NCBI GenBank assembly: GCA_037893225.1
Contig: JAZGUH010000763.1
Span: forward strand, 124,001 to 188,000
Length of the DNA stretch: 64,000 bases
Direction: 5' to 3'
Source of the DNA: Hippasteria phrygiana
Taxonomy: Eukaryota > Echinodermata > Asteroidea > Valvatida > Goniasteridae
Of the stretch, positions 46,885 to 58,828 are shown one piece after another. The notes beneath the pieces are model-generated. The model was not told where the DNA came from and ran no database searches. It saw nothing but the letters and a program-made list of their open reading frames with translations. Position 1 is the stretch's first letter, and each line of letters begins with the position of its first letter. Both the position numbers and the translations under genes were made by a program.

Positions 46885-47410
46885 GCTTGACAGTAGTCTT
46901 GGTTCCAAGACGTTACTGTCTGATACTTGTCATCCACAGAGGGCGCAATTTACAGGCTGTCACCAGCGGGCGAGCGCGCGATCAATCACGGAGTTACAGT
47001 AACGTCTTGGATATTTCTACTTTTGAGGGCGGGACCCGACTATGGAAATCGTGGCTAAACATGCAACATTCATATCACGTGACTGGTCTGACCTCCATGG
47101 TTAAGTTTGACCGATTGCCCCATATGCAAAATGTGCCTGCGGTCGACGCGACGTGTAATATAATACCGTTTGAAAAAAAAAGTGGATGTACAAAAGCCAA
47201 GTGTACGTACAATGTACCTGTACATATGTACAATGTACATATCCACATACGAACACTGTGGATACATGTACCATGGAGAAATAAGACATTCTCCATGCAT
47301 GTACAGTGTACGTATACGTACTTGAACTTCAAGTTTGAATAACTTGGAGTTTCTGATCTTTCTTGCTACGTCCCAGAATGAGATAATGACAATTTACCTG
47401 CAGGTGTGCA
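46885..47410. repeat. interspersed repeat with AAGACGTTACTG hairpin (copy A)
   Basis: Begins with GTCTTGGTTCCAAGACG. The segment AAGACGTTACTGT and its inverse (near 46995) enclose TTTACAGGCTGTCACC. It continues through CTGCGGTCGACGCGACGTG and GTACAT-rich DNA to CTTCAAGTTTGAATAACTTG and TTTACCTGCAGGTGTGCAC. It is collinear with 61862-62600. Confidence 0.8.
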
Positions 47411-48414
47411 CTTTAATCTGGGATGTTAATTAGCCAATGTGAATGAATAAATGCAGAATAGTCAAATTTTTAAATTATTTTTTATCAAAGATTGATTTTT
47501 GCCAGTCTTGTTTAATTACATGTACAAACATGTGGTGCCTTTTTTTGCAGCCAGCCATGGCTAGGCCCAGTATTGTATTAATTTGATATTTCAGTCCAGT
47601 TAGTTGCATGCACAATAAATTTACAGGACGGTCTTTGGTCAACTTTTGACTGAAAAACGTTTTTACTCACTTTGTCTTCAAGGTGGAGCTTAAATTCATC
47701 ATTGTCTTAATTATTTATATTTCTCCCAATAAAAAATTCCTCCACTAAATACATTACATTCCTACATGTGTATAGTAATCCATGTATACTAATATTTAAA
47801 AAAGTGAACATGAAGAAGAGAAGTCTGAAATAGCAAGCCCAGCAAACCACTTAAATGCAGTGGATTTAAAATCAAAGTAGATGGTTAACTTCACTCATTT
47901 ATTTTAATTCTTGAGGTAAACATAATTTTTCACTTGATAAAATGTATTTCTGTAAAGATTTTAAACCATTATTTTAAAGTTACATTTATGTTAACATAAG
48001 CTTTACCATTGAAGGTTAGAACTGCCACAGAGATCATCAGAAATATGAAACACACCATTTGTTACATCTCTTTTTTCATGTATTTTCAATTTCCATCCTG
48101 AAAAATTAAATTGGCAGATGTACCGGTCATTTACTACTCAGTGTAAAAAAATCTACATTACATGTACATGTGGCATTTAAAAAAATGTATAATACATTTA
48201 CTTATACAAACTGGCTGGGACGTCCTCCATTCTGAAGTCTTTTTTAAGTTGTTCACCTCACATGTTTATACACCAGTGTTCTAGCTCATACAGTGTACAT
48301 GCACAATATATAATGTACATGTCATCGGGTAATACCGTCTCATAAATTGTTACTTTCACTCATTTCCAAGCGCGCCTCCATGATTTGACTATGACATGTG
48401 TGGAGACCGGGAAA

Positions 48415-48490
48415 AAAGGGGGGGGGGGGGGGGTTATCATGAAATTTCCAAACCAACCAACTGAACATTTCGAAGGGGGGGGGGGATTGG
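48415..48490. repeat. two G homopolymer tracts
   Basis: G runs of about 15 and 11 bases at about 48418 and 48475, separated by unrelated sequence. Confidence 0.6.
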
Positions 48491-49207
48491 ACACTACGCT
48501 GTTTATTACACAAATTTAACCCTCTTTCCGACAATTCTACTGTAATTTCCATGTGAAATTGTTAATACCTCCTGGTCTATTTTAATTTTCTTCTGTCTGG
48601 TTTTATTGTCTAGGGGTGATCTTGTCATAAAGTGTGTGGGTGGAGATATATTCCCCATCCCTACAACCCCGAAATCTATGTTTTTGCCTTCACTTATCAA
48701 CACTTCTTCTTGTCGACAATTTTTTGGGGATTATATTTAACTATAAAAGTTGGGCTATTATGTACGCCGTATGTATCACCATTTGTTAATCCTTTCTGAT
48801 ATGTTTTTCTTTGTATAAAAATTGTTGTTTAAAGAAAAAAATTGAAAATGATCAATTATGACTGTAATAAAATCAAATGTGATGTAGTTCTTTTAACCAA
48901 TATCTGTACACCGACTACTGCATGTATTTTTTCTATTACATGTGGAATAGTAAGCACGTAAACACACTGGCTGTCATCAAAGGTTATAGTTCTAAATTTA
49001 CATTCGGAAGTATTAAAATATACCTCACATGTTCACTCATCCGCACAAATATTTCGTATAGGCCTACACTTTATTTAATGTCTAAATATACTTCAGCTGC
49101 ACTACAGAAATCAGCTGCACTACAGATACTTCGCGGATTTTAACGACACGTACGTCGTGCCACGTCAACTTAAATATTTCCCACAGACATGACAGACTGG
49201 GTCACGC

Positions 49208-49242
49208 CACTGATCTCTACTACAGCGTAGTAGAGATCAGTG
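49208..49242. mobile_element. 35-bp palindromic insertion with perfect 8-bp duplication
   Basis: CACTGATCTCTACTAC, a 3-bp centre AGC, then the exact complement. GGTCACGC directly precedes and follows it (49200-49207, 49243-49250), as in hAT-type 8-bp target duplications. The arm is the terminus of the 242-bp MITE at 29786. The insertion therefore consists of two element ends and nothing else. Confidence 0.8.
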
Positions 49243-49723
49243 GGTCACGCGGATCGCGTATCGCGCAATCCTTCATCCAAAACAATACAACGGTCGACGC
49301 GTTGGGCCCGGGCGCGGTGAATTTCAAATTTCCAGACAACACAACACACATACACACAAAAACCGCACCCAGAGGGTGATGACCGCACCGCGTCCTATTT
49401 AATCATGCATGCTGGCCAAGTTATGAATAATTCATTTGTCAAGGTCAAACTCAATCGCTGATTGGCTCCCCCGGAAAGTCGGGGGAGAATGTCGAAAAAG
49501 TAAAGAAAAAGTTAAGACCCGCGGACAGAGATATCCAAGACCTTCGTGAGAGTGAAGAGCCGAGCAAAGAACAGTAGAATCGATTCTTGTCAGAGGCGTA
49601 ATATATAAAACATTTTAGAATCGAATACAATCCGAATCGATTTACTGAGAAACAGCGCCCTCGTTCGGAAGGAAAAAAAGGAACACGAAGGTCTTGGAAC
49701 CAAGACTAGCTTGACAGCCTTGA

Positions 49724-50221
49724 GCAAGTTCGGGTGCTGCTGATCTAGTCCCTTTTGTCAATTTTGCGATTTATATCACGCATGCGTGGTCTGTTTTCAC
49801 TCGAACGCATCTAGTCGATCAACTACGTCAAATCTAGTTTGTGTAGCAAAACAACAGACTGTAAAGAATGTCGTCTGCTAATTGTTAACGAAGCAATGTT
49901 GGTACGTCATTTTTATTTTCTATTATGTATTTCTTTTAGTTTCTCTATTTAACTTTAGTGCAATAAATAATTCATTATCTTATTGCAAAGAGTTATTATC
50001 ATTGGACAAAACTAACAATTTACCGTAAACGTTTGCAAAACTTGCCCAGTAACCTATCCTCCATCTTGAAACCGTGACGTAACTCGCGAGTGACTAGAGA
50101 AACAATGGTCCTGGGCTAGGTTGATCCAGTTGCACTAGCTAGTCAAACCACGCAGCGTTCGAGTGACATCTAGATCGACTATAGTTAAGTCTAGTCACTC
50201 TAGTCGCCCAACCGAACTTGC
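49724..50221. mobile_element. 498-bp inverted-repeat element (GCAAGTTCGG ends)
   Basis: The ends GCAAGTTCGGGTG and CCAACCGAACTTGC are inverted. Inner segments (CACTCGAACGCATCTAG near 49798 and GCGTTCGAGTGACATCTAG near 50154) are also inverted. CCTTGA flanks both sides (49718-49723, 50223-50228), a partial 6-8-bp duplication. Confidence 0.65.
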
Positions 50222-51029
50222 TCCTTGATGATCAAGGCTAGCGAGGACATGGATAATGCAGACGGTATACATATACAACTGGTTCGCCTATTTATTGCTG
50301 CTGTGGTCCTTGCCTTACATGCAACTCGCTACCAGGTTCAGTAGAGTTGCAAATTCCTCTGCCGGGGGCCGACGGGGGATCGTGTTTTCAGTTCCGTGAT
50401 TTCAATGGTTTCCAAGAATGACTATTTATCTTGGGTGTTCTTCCCAGCTTTAGCATTATTTTTTCCATCCGTTCTCCTCTCTCTGTGAGATGGGCCACAA
50501 GGTCTCCAGTTTTTTCCCGTTGATTTTCCCCATCTTTTTGTAAAGTAACTATATATGTAAGTTATTGTATTCGACGGTACATACTGGTCAAGTTGATACG
50601 AACATTAGTACATGAAAGGCTCGCTTGCGTATAACTCAAAATTACTGCAATGTTCCGATGTATGAACCGACCTTTAAGTTACATGTATCAAGCCCGCCGA
50701 ACAGTGTGATGGCTCCATCCCAAGACGCAAAAGGTGCCTGTAGGCTAACGTACATTTTCCATTATATGTTAACCAATTTACGATAAAATTCAGAAAAAGT
50801 GCCACGGCATAAACCAAGGGACAACAAAACAACAACAAAGTGACTGCAAACTGCAATAACTTTTTGAAATCTATACACAATGAATATAGAATGTATACAT
50901 CTGTCCGTTTAGAACAGGATGCACATCGATTCATATATGAACTTTGGAATAGGCTAGGCTTCACCAATTTCAGAGGGGGTGGGGGGCTGACTCACCAACA
51001 AGATTCCTTTTCGTTGTTATTTCATGGTA

Positions 51030-52250
51030 ACTAGAAGACAGAACATACAACCAGTTACTAAAGGCGGAGGAAACTGACCTTGTGCTCACTTTGGGCTCCG
51101 TGCGCCGTCGAATGAGGGCGTTGTCCACATAGCAACCGCACTTCCGTAAGCAGTACGTCGCTGGTATCCGCACCGCGCCCCTTGTTCATTTGATACTCGT
51201 ATACCAGTGGGATTGCTTTGTCTGTTTGCCGACTCTCGATAATTGAGTTTTCAATAAGAATATCACAGCGGGAACCAGACACTTAAATTTAAGTCAGGTA
51301 AGATGGCGTCGATATTGACCCCCCAACTCGCCTTTTCTTCCCGCTGAGGGGGTAGTTGTGCACGGAGCCCATAGACCGGATCGGCAGGCAATCGGACTCA
51401 GCCTGATAATCCGCACGCGTGCGGAAACGTCCGCATTGCGTGTTTGTGCGTTTTTCGGTTTGATTACGTAATAATAGACCGTGTAAGTCTCGCGCATAAA
51501 GGTCACGATTGAACTTCCAGGCACCTCCGAGCCGCTGGCTATAGGACTTTTACGTGTGGTTGATTTTGTTTTCTATAATACTTGTTTTCACGAAGATCTG
51601 AACCATGAAACGGCCATAAATATGGATGATAGATTCAAAATTAATTTTACAATATATGAAAACATGCACGACTGTCTAAATTATTAAAGAAAAGTAGGAA
51701 AAAGTGTTTGACCTGAGCGTCAGGTTGCAACGTGATTGGCTCGTTGTCGGGAAGAGAGATCCCGGCCACCAAAACCCCTGTACTGCATGCGCACGCTGCG
51801 GACGTAAGTGAAAGTCCAAACATAATGCGACGACCGCCTTATACTGCATATGGTCTACGCTATTAAGACTGGCTCGTGAACCACCAGAACAATGGCGAAT
51901 GACGTACGTATGACGTACTAGACTTTTTCGTTCTCCTTTTCCCTAAATTGATATATCGTTCACATTTTGTAAATTGAAATGAAAAATAATATTTCGCTAA
52001 AAGTTTGTATCTACCTTTCAGTAAAAAGAACAACGTCAAAACAAATTATTTCAAGAAAACTACTCACTTTACACGTTGAAGCTCCTATTCCAGGTGCCCG
52101 GAAGTTCGGTTTCTCGTAAACTCTCGTACGTTCTCGGGGTCAACTTACACGCTCTATAGTGATATGCCCGCATCATGACGAAATCTCATCACCAAATGTG
52201 AACACCTTGTGTATCACATCACTTCATAGGATACGGAGTTTATTGTAGTG
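51030..52250. other. unassigned, relatively GC-rich intronic segment
   Basis: No repeat boundaries recognised. On the - strand, 51282-51068 reads as a 74-codon frame ending near an AAG/GTCAGT donor-like site, but I recognise no protein. ACGTACGTATGACGTAC near 51903 is a local palindromic patch. This could be unique regulatory DNA in the largest ABAT intron. Confidence 0.25.
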
Positions 52251-52372
52251 CAAAATCCATTGAATAAAATGATCAGTCAGAGCATGGACATTTCTTGCTG
52301 TGTTATGGGAATAAAGTAACACAAGAGACTATGGCATGTCAAACGTTGCAATATTCGATAATCTACGTATTT

Positions 52373-52725
52373 TTGTGCGATGTTCAAATATGTGCGATGT
52401 TTGTCATTATGTGCGATGTTCAAATATATATGTGCGATGTTTGTCATTGTATGTGCGATGTTCAAATATATATGTGTGATGTTCAAATATATATGCGATG
52501 TTTTGTCATATATGTGCGATGTTTGTCATTATATATGCGATGTTCAAATGTATGTGTGCGATCTTTGTTATTATATGTACGATGTTCAAATATATATGCG
52601 ATGTTTGTCATATATGTGCAATGTTCAAATATATATGTGCGATGTTCAAATTTATATGTGCGATGTTTGTCATATATGTTCGTTGTTCAAATAATATGTG
52701 CGATGTTTTTCAATATATATTCGAA
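52373..52725. repeat. minisatellite of GTGCGATGTT-type units
   Basis: About 18 units of 17-21 bp alternate TGTGCGATGTTCAAATATA with TGTGCGATGTTTGTCATTA. The flank GGCATGTCAAACGTTGCAAT recurs inverted at about 56417-56440. Confidence 0.8.
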
Positions 52726-53689
52726 AACGGAATTGTGGGATATAGTATGGTTTCCAGACCGAAATAGTAGGAATATTCCTAATAAGTTACATCAGGGACC
52801 AGACTACTTAGGACGGTCTATCTGTTGCACTGACCTGGCTGAAGCTAGCCCGCGATTCAGCCCGCGATTCGCAATAGGGCCCGCGATTCGCCCGATCAGA
52901 GCAGCCGCATATTGAAAACTAGAATCCATTCGACAAAAGGAGTTTTTTCTTAATGAAATCGCTGGATTCAGGCAACGATTTTTTTTGAAAATGTCAAGAA
53001 ATTACATACCAATTTTGCATGAAATTTCAGAATAGGTATGAGCAAAGCTGTACATATTATACTTAACATTGTTTTATGGGTCATTTTTAATGAATTAATT
53101 AGTCGTTTCGCGAAGGCCCATTTCAAAGGGTTCTCTAAATCAATTCCTTTCGGCTCAGCACAATAGCTTCTGTTTGAAAGAAAGTGTACCGCACATGTTT
53201 TAAAAAATTCATATTTTTCTTTCATATTTATAATTGCCACCTTCCTGGGCACACTTAATTTCAGCAAGGGCCTATTCCAAGAATGTCTTCTGTTCCAATT
53301 AGCCGCTTAAAAAAAGTGTACACGATTGGTAATTCTAAAAAAAAGTGTTTTTAATGAATTATTACAAAATACCTTTGTAGACTGTAAGTTAATAATAGTC
53401 TCAATCATCCTGTGAAATTATGGCACCAGATGTGCTGTCGTTGTCAAGAAAAGTGGACATTTATATCGTCTTCCAACGATTTCCAGCTGGAAATCGTTGG
53501 AGAACTGCCCTGTAGCCGTTAGTCAAGACGCGAGTGGCTACCTGGACAAGTGGCGCGCCCCGGACATGATGGCGCCTTGGCATATCCGGGCCGGATAGCC
53601 ACGCGCGCCTTGACTAAAGGCTATTATCTATGGAACGCCAAAGAGGCATTTAATGTGATCATCGAATCGGTGGTGCACTTTCACGATCA

Positions 53690-54235
53690 GTGATGGACTT
53701 TTGCAATCGGTGATGGACTTTTGCGAGTGATGGACTTTTGCGAGTGATGGACTTTTGCGAGTGATGGACTTTTGCGAGTGATGGACTTTTGCGAGTGATG
53801 GACTTTTGCGAGTGATGCATGCATGGACTTTTGCGAGTGATGGACTTTTGCGAGTGATGGACTTTTGCGAGTGATGGACTTTTGCGAGTGATGGACTTTT
53901 GCGAGTGATGGACTTAATTTTGCGAGTGATGGACTTAATTTTGCGAGTGATGGACTTTTGCGAGTGATGGACTTTTTCACGTGATCGTTGATGGGGCGTG
54001 ATCGGTGATGCATATTTACGATCGGTGATGGACTTTTGCGAGTGGTGATGGACTTTTGCACGTGATCGTTGATGGGGCGTGATCGGTGATGCATATTCAC
54101 GATCGTTGATGGACTTTCGCTATCGGTGGTGGACTTTCGTTAGTGGTGATGGACTTTTGCACGTGATCGCTAATGGGGCGCGATCGGTAATGGACTTTCA
54201 CAATCGGTGATGGACTTTCGCTATAGGTGATGGAC
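53690..54235. repeat. 17-bp minisatellite, left array
   Basis: About 18 copies of GTGATGGACTTTTGCGA, then longer variants containing ATCGGTGATG and CGTGATCGTTGATGGGGC. It is the inverse complement of the array at 55600-56060. The shared flank AACGCCAAAGAGGCATTTAA precedes it. Confidence 0.9.
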
Positions 54236-55021
54236 TGTACGATGTGACGCTCAGAACGTGGAGGACTTTCAAAATACGGACTCATCGGTAGTACTGCGAA
54301 TGCCTAAGTGATGATTGTGAACGTTTAACCAATAAAAGGGTAAAAAGGGACCAGATTTCGTAGGAGTCAAAATTTCATGTGACACCTGAAACGTGTTTAA
54401 ATCCAGCCAACCTATCCGATTTGTTGAAGACTACCCACGTGACGGGCTCTCGACCAATAGGAACAGGTAAGCTGTCTCAGGTAGTTATGAATCAAAATTT
54501 AATAATTCTTGCAATGTCCATACAATTTAATTTCTTAATTTTTTGGGGTAAAATGCCGTGATGGCCGCCCCAATGCTAAAAGAATGCGCACTGTAATTAC
54601 TTTTGCCTAAACCCATCAAGGCGGTAGTTGTATTAAAGTACAAAAATAAACTGGAAACGTGTCAGGGGACTTCCATTAAAATGATTATAGAACGCGTCCG
54701 ACCCAGAAGTGGGCCGTGTCACAGCGAAGGACGACTAGTGCTCGGACAGGGCAAAGTTCAATGCTAACTGATTGCACCAACCTAAGTACCTATTTTGGAG
54801 GGCCAGTCTTGTCAGTTTTCGTAAAAACGGTAATAAATCGCCACTGAGGCCCCTGACTTACCGGCATTCTGAAATTGAACATCTGTAATTCTTAACAGTG
54901 AATCTTGCAAACGGTGCCGTGATCGAGTCGGCAGTAAAATAATTATCCCCAACCACCCTCCAAAAATTAATTAATTAATAAAATAAAACAAAATAAATCG
55001 ATTGTTACACCGCTGAATTAA

Positions 55022-55600
55022 AGGTAGTATACACTATTTGCTTTTGCTGTAATTCTTGAAAATATATGGGTTATAGGGGATTTATATTTTACAGTATATA
55101 TTCAGTGTTATGCTGATCTTTTAGAGTTTTGTGTTCGTAGATGCTGGAACAACCAAGCAAAAAAAGCTTCCTAAGATGGAATTTTTGCGTCGGGAGATGT
55201 AAATTTACTATTACATTTTGGCCCTTCACCGACGTGTATTTACACTGTAAACTCAGTGTTGTCCCGAGAGATTCTTTCGAAAAAATCACTGACTCGGGTG
55301 GGACACGAACTCACATAGAGCAATTTATAGACGTTGTGGAGTTATCAGGTTAGGAAACCAGACTATAGTTGGCTTGCACCCATTCACGAATGTGTAACTG
55401 TATTGCAAATAAAATGTGGACGAACTAAATGTAATACTATAAATATAATAAATTGGGGGCAGTGTTTGAAAATACTCGGGTTTTTCCAACAATTGCCGGC
55501 TGGCAATCATTGGAAATGTATTCCACTTTGCTTAAAAACCACGGCACACCAGGTGCCGTGATTTCACAGGATGCTTGAGACTGTTATTCACATACAGTCA
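55022..55600. mobile_element. left part of an AGGTAGTATACA-type MITE, fused to a minisatellite
   Basis: TTAA (55018-55021), then AGGTAGTATACACTATTTGC, collinear with 19086-19400 through CACACCAGGTGCC and TTTCACAGGATGCTTGAGAC. At ACAGTCAAGTA the match stops and the array begins, so the right end has been replaced. A fragment around 55130-55360 is additional to the 19086 copy. Confidence 0.65.
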
Positions 55601-56060
55601 AGTAGCGAAAGTCCATCAACGATCGTGAATATGCATCACCGATCACGCCCCATCAACGATCACGTGAAAAAGTCCATCACTCGCAAAAAGTCCATCACTC
55701 GCAAAAAGTCCATCACTCGCAAAAAGTCCATCACTCGCAAAAAGTCCATCACTCGCAAAAAGTCCATCACTCGCAAAAAGTCCATCACTCGCAAAAAGTC
55801 CATCACTCGCAAAAAGTCCATCACTCGCAAAAAGTCCATCACTCGCAAAAAGTCCATCACTCGCAAAAAGTCCATCACTCGCAAAAAGTCCATCACTCGC
55901 AAAAAGTCCATCACTCGCAAAAGTCCATCACTCGCAAAAAGTCCATCACTCGCAAAAGTCCATCACCGATTGCGAAAGTCCATCACCGATTGCGAAAGTC
56001 CATCACCGATTGCGAAAGTCCATCACCGATTGCGAAAGTCCATCACCGATTCGATGATCA
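55600..56060. repeat. 18-bp and 20-bp minisatellite, right array
   Basis: About 15 copies of TCGCAAAAAGTCCATCAC, then five 20-bp units of the type TGCGAAAGTCCATCACCGAT. It starts with ATCGTGAATATGCATCACCG, as does the far end of the left array read inverted. Because 18 is a multiple of 3, all frames stay open on both strands, giving spurious repeat proteins. Confidence 0.9.
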
Positions 56061-56729
56061 CATTAAATGCCTCTTTGGCGTTCCATAATTATCCGCCCGA
56101 CGGTTGAAAACGAGCGCCGTTTTTCACTCGTTTTTCGCTATCTAACAACGCAAAACTTTGAACAGGTCAGTGGAATGATATTTCCTATAACATACTAACC
56201 CCCAAATCCGCCCATTTCTGAAAATTGCAACAATGACCAATCATGTACACTGCCTTTAAAGACGGATCATATTCATGAATATCTGGAAATGCGGTATTCG
56301 GAGTTTCGAGTGAAATTTGCCGTCTTTGAAAGAAAGTGTACCACACAAATTTTTAAAAATTCTTATTTTTCTTTCATATTCATAATTCCCACCTTCCCGG
56401 GTACTTTCTATCGAATATTGCAACGTTTGACATGCCATAAGAGACTCCTCCACGAAATTACTTCAATGCAAATAGACTTGTACTTTTGATTATTATTATT
56501 AAAGAAGTTGTCTGTTTCACTCCACCTGTCATGCTCCTATTTTGTTGATCGATGTCAGTTTTGTTTGGGAAATGTGTTGGTCGTAGACCTAAGTAATTCG
56601 TTTGCACCCGATAACCCATTCTGTTTGCTGAACTTAAATAATGAATGAGAATTTTCCAAAATTTAATTTAATTAGATTCAAAGATGTTATTTGAATTCAG
56701 AATAACCCACTTTACCGGTACTTTCCAGA

Positions 56730-57110
56730 TTGAATGTAATACGCATTTTACTTTGAAAATCCGGTGCCCCAGAAGTAAAGGTAAAAAATACAAAACAATT
56801 CTAACAAAAATGTATATATTACCAAATATGAAGGTCATACTGTTTTTTTAATATACACTTTTTGGTAATTCTATATTTGATAACGTTTCATGACGTCACC
56901 ATGAAGTCATCAACTCTTGGCCTACTTGCATTTGTTTGCATACGTACATGCAAGTCCATACCACTGACCCCTGAAATGGTTATATAGGGTCCTCGTATGG
57001 GCCAAAAGTATGATTTGTGATTATTTGAGTGTTACCTTCCGGTGACCCCGGAAGAAAAGGTCAAATTATAAAAAATGAACATAACCAAAAATGTAGAACT
57101 ACATTAGATA
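56730..57110. repeat. two diverged units related to 44.5-45.2 kb
   Basis: ATCCGGTGCCCCAGAAGTAA near 56759 and TTCCGGTGACCCCGGAAGAA near 57037, with the same downstream AAAATGTA motif and a CCATACCACTGACCCC segment also found at 44996. Confidence 0.65.
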
Positions 57111-57124
57111 TATTTAAACACCTA

Positions 57125-58150
57125 AACAAACATTTAAATAGGTGTTTGGGCTGAATCCCAAACACCTAAAAAACGTGTACAAAGCCCTGAATGGACATCG
57201 CACATCGCACAATTTCTTTGCAGATTTGCGATAACGCACATTATCGCACTCATCCTCACATTATGCACCCATATGGGGTACCTCTATTGTAGACTTTACT
57301 TTCCTTCTTGTATTCTCCTTTGTTCCTATTGAAATCTCAAAACTCATAGCGTTATTCTAAAGACTCCCCAGTGGGGTACCATTGTCCCCATTGTTACCCT
57401 TTCTTCCCGGTACCCCGTAAGGAGACTAAATGTAAGAACACATTTCTTTGCAGATATTTGCGATGTCGCACATCTTTCGCACATTTCTTTCCAGATTTCT
57501 TTGCAGATATTTGCGATGTCGCACAAAGTTTATCGCAAATTTCTTTGCAGATTCGGCCGTGGATTCAGCCTCGAATTTAGCCGCAGATTCAAAATTGCAA
57601 ATGCATCAAGTAAAAGGTGGTCAACAAAGTTATTTCTGCAATTTTTGGGGGTTACATCAACAATTTAAAAAAGATTTTAGCAAAATTACACGTTTTCTTA
57701 AGCATATTCTAAATAACGAATGTATTCTACATGCTCAAAATTTACAGAAGACTGATTACGTTCACTAATTTCCTTCTAATTAAAGGGCTAATGAGAACTT
57801 TTCATTCAAAAGTGCAGAAAACTGCATTTTGTTGACAACACTGCCGCTTTAAAAGTAAATGTACCTCACATACTTTACACAAAGTGGATTTTTATTGCAG
57901 ATTATATCTATACCAATGTACTGGACAGGCCCGGTTTTGGAGGGGGAAAATTCGGCCATAATTATAGAGTTAATGACGAGTCGTTTTAAGAGTTTAAGTA
58001 ACATGCGATAAAATGTGCGATATCGCAAATATTTGCAAAGAAATGTGCGATAAAAATGTGCGACATCGCAATATATCTGCAAAGAAATCTGCGATGAGTG
58101 ATGTCCCTTCAGGGCCACGGCAGTTGGGCTGAAGCCCAAACACCTAATAA
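57125..58150. repeat. GCGATGTCGCAC repeat element with AGGTGTTTGGGCT ends
   Basis: AGGTGTTTGGGCTGAATCCC at the left and GGGCTGAAGCCCAAACACCT at the right bound about 1 kb. The left half (57180-57560) matches 21.77-22.17 kb, including GTGGGGTACCATTGTCCC. The right end (58005-58110) holds inverted words. This is the most complete copy of the family. Confidence 0.65.
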
Positions 58151-58251
58151 AAATTAAAATAAAGTAAGACGGAAAAGAGGAAAATTTAAATTAAGAGGCC
58201 AGGGGCCAATACGGAAATGTAAATTTCACGCAAAATTAACAGTAGGCCCTA

Positions 58252-58495
58252 CAATAGAGAAATCCCACAACGACGAGTTTAGCGCCGATCTGCGCACTTC
58301 CGCGTTTGAAAACGAGGATCTCAATGTCACAGTAAACAACTTTATGCTGATCGTGCGCCTGCGTTTCCTTTTATAGCCTGATTAATCATGCATGAATGAA
58401 TGAATGTGCTTAAAAGCGTTGTTCTGTTTGCCACTGACATTCTCGCTTTCAACCCGGAAGTGCGCAGAAGGGGCTAATGTAAAATTCCTCTATTG
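58252..58495. mobile_element. MITE-like repeat, CAATAGAG/CTCTATTG ends (copy 2)
   Basis: CAATAGAGAAATCCCAC and AAAATTCCTCTATTG are imperfect inverted ends. The interior matches 18733-18963 inverted, with AACGCGGAAGTGCGCAGATC-type segments toward both ends. Confidence 0.7.
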
Positions 58496-58828
58496 TCGGA
58501 AAGACGGTGGGCATGGACGTGTATAGGCCCCACATGGACAATAATAACGCCCGCTGGTGTTAGAAAATGTCAAGCAGTAGCACGACGTTTTGCGCAGGCC
58601 CTACTTAGTTCGACGTTTGGAGCCGTGCCAATCTTCTGCCGGAAGATTGACAGAGCCCTGACGAACATTCGACACAGCGTCGAATTTTGGCCGTGGCCTA
58701 GTCACATTTGCATAATTTGAACAATGCGTTGTACGTGGTTGTTTTGAGACTCTGTCTGGAGCTTATTTGGAACTCATGCCGAGTTGCCTCTGAGTACCAA
58801 AGCATCAACGTAAAGGTTTCAGACTTAC

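Larger units (their letters stand above)
53311..56256. mobile_element. TTAA-flanked composite element with two inverted minisatellites
   Basis: Starts after TTAA (53307-53310) with AAAAAGTGTACACGATTGGT and ends TGTACACTGCCT before TTAA (56257-56260), in the opposite orientation to 36532-39972. Both subterminal regions match that element: a CCAACGATTTCCAGCTGG palindrome and GCCACGCGCGCCTTGACTAA on the left, CCCAAATCCGCCCATTTCTG on the right. It contains the arrays at 53690 and 55600 and an inner TTAA end at 55022. Confidence 0.6.

Noticed and set aside
52295..52915. 206-codon frame rich in Cys, Met and Tyr
   Set aside because: It is the translation of the GTGCGATGTT minisatellite; all three frames are open in the same way.
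55600..56060. CRISPR-like array
   Set aside because: Units of 17-20 bp are directly adjacent with no spacers, no cas genes, and the host is an animal genome.
55660..56107. Open frames of 86 and 178 codons with KKSITR or MDFLRV repeats
   Set aside because: They arise because the 18-bp DNA unit is a multiple of three; both strands stay open and no start context or domain exists.
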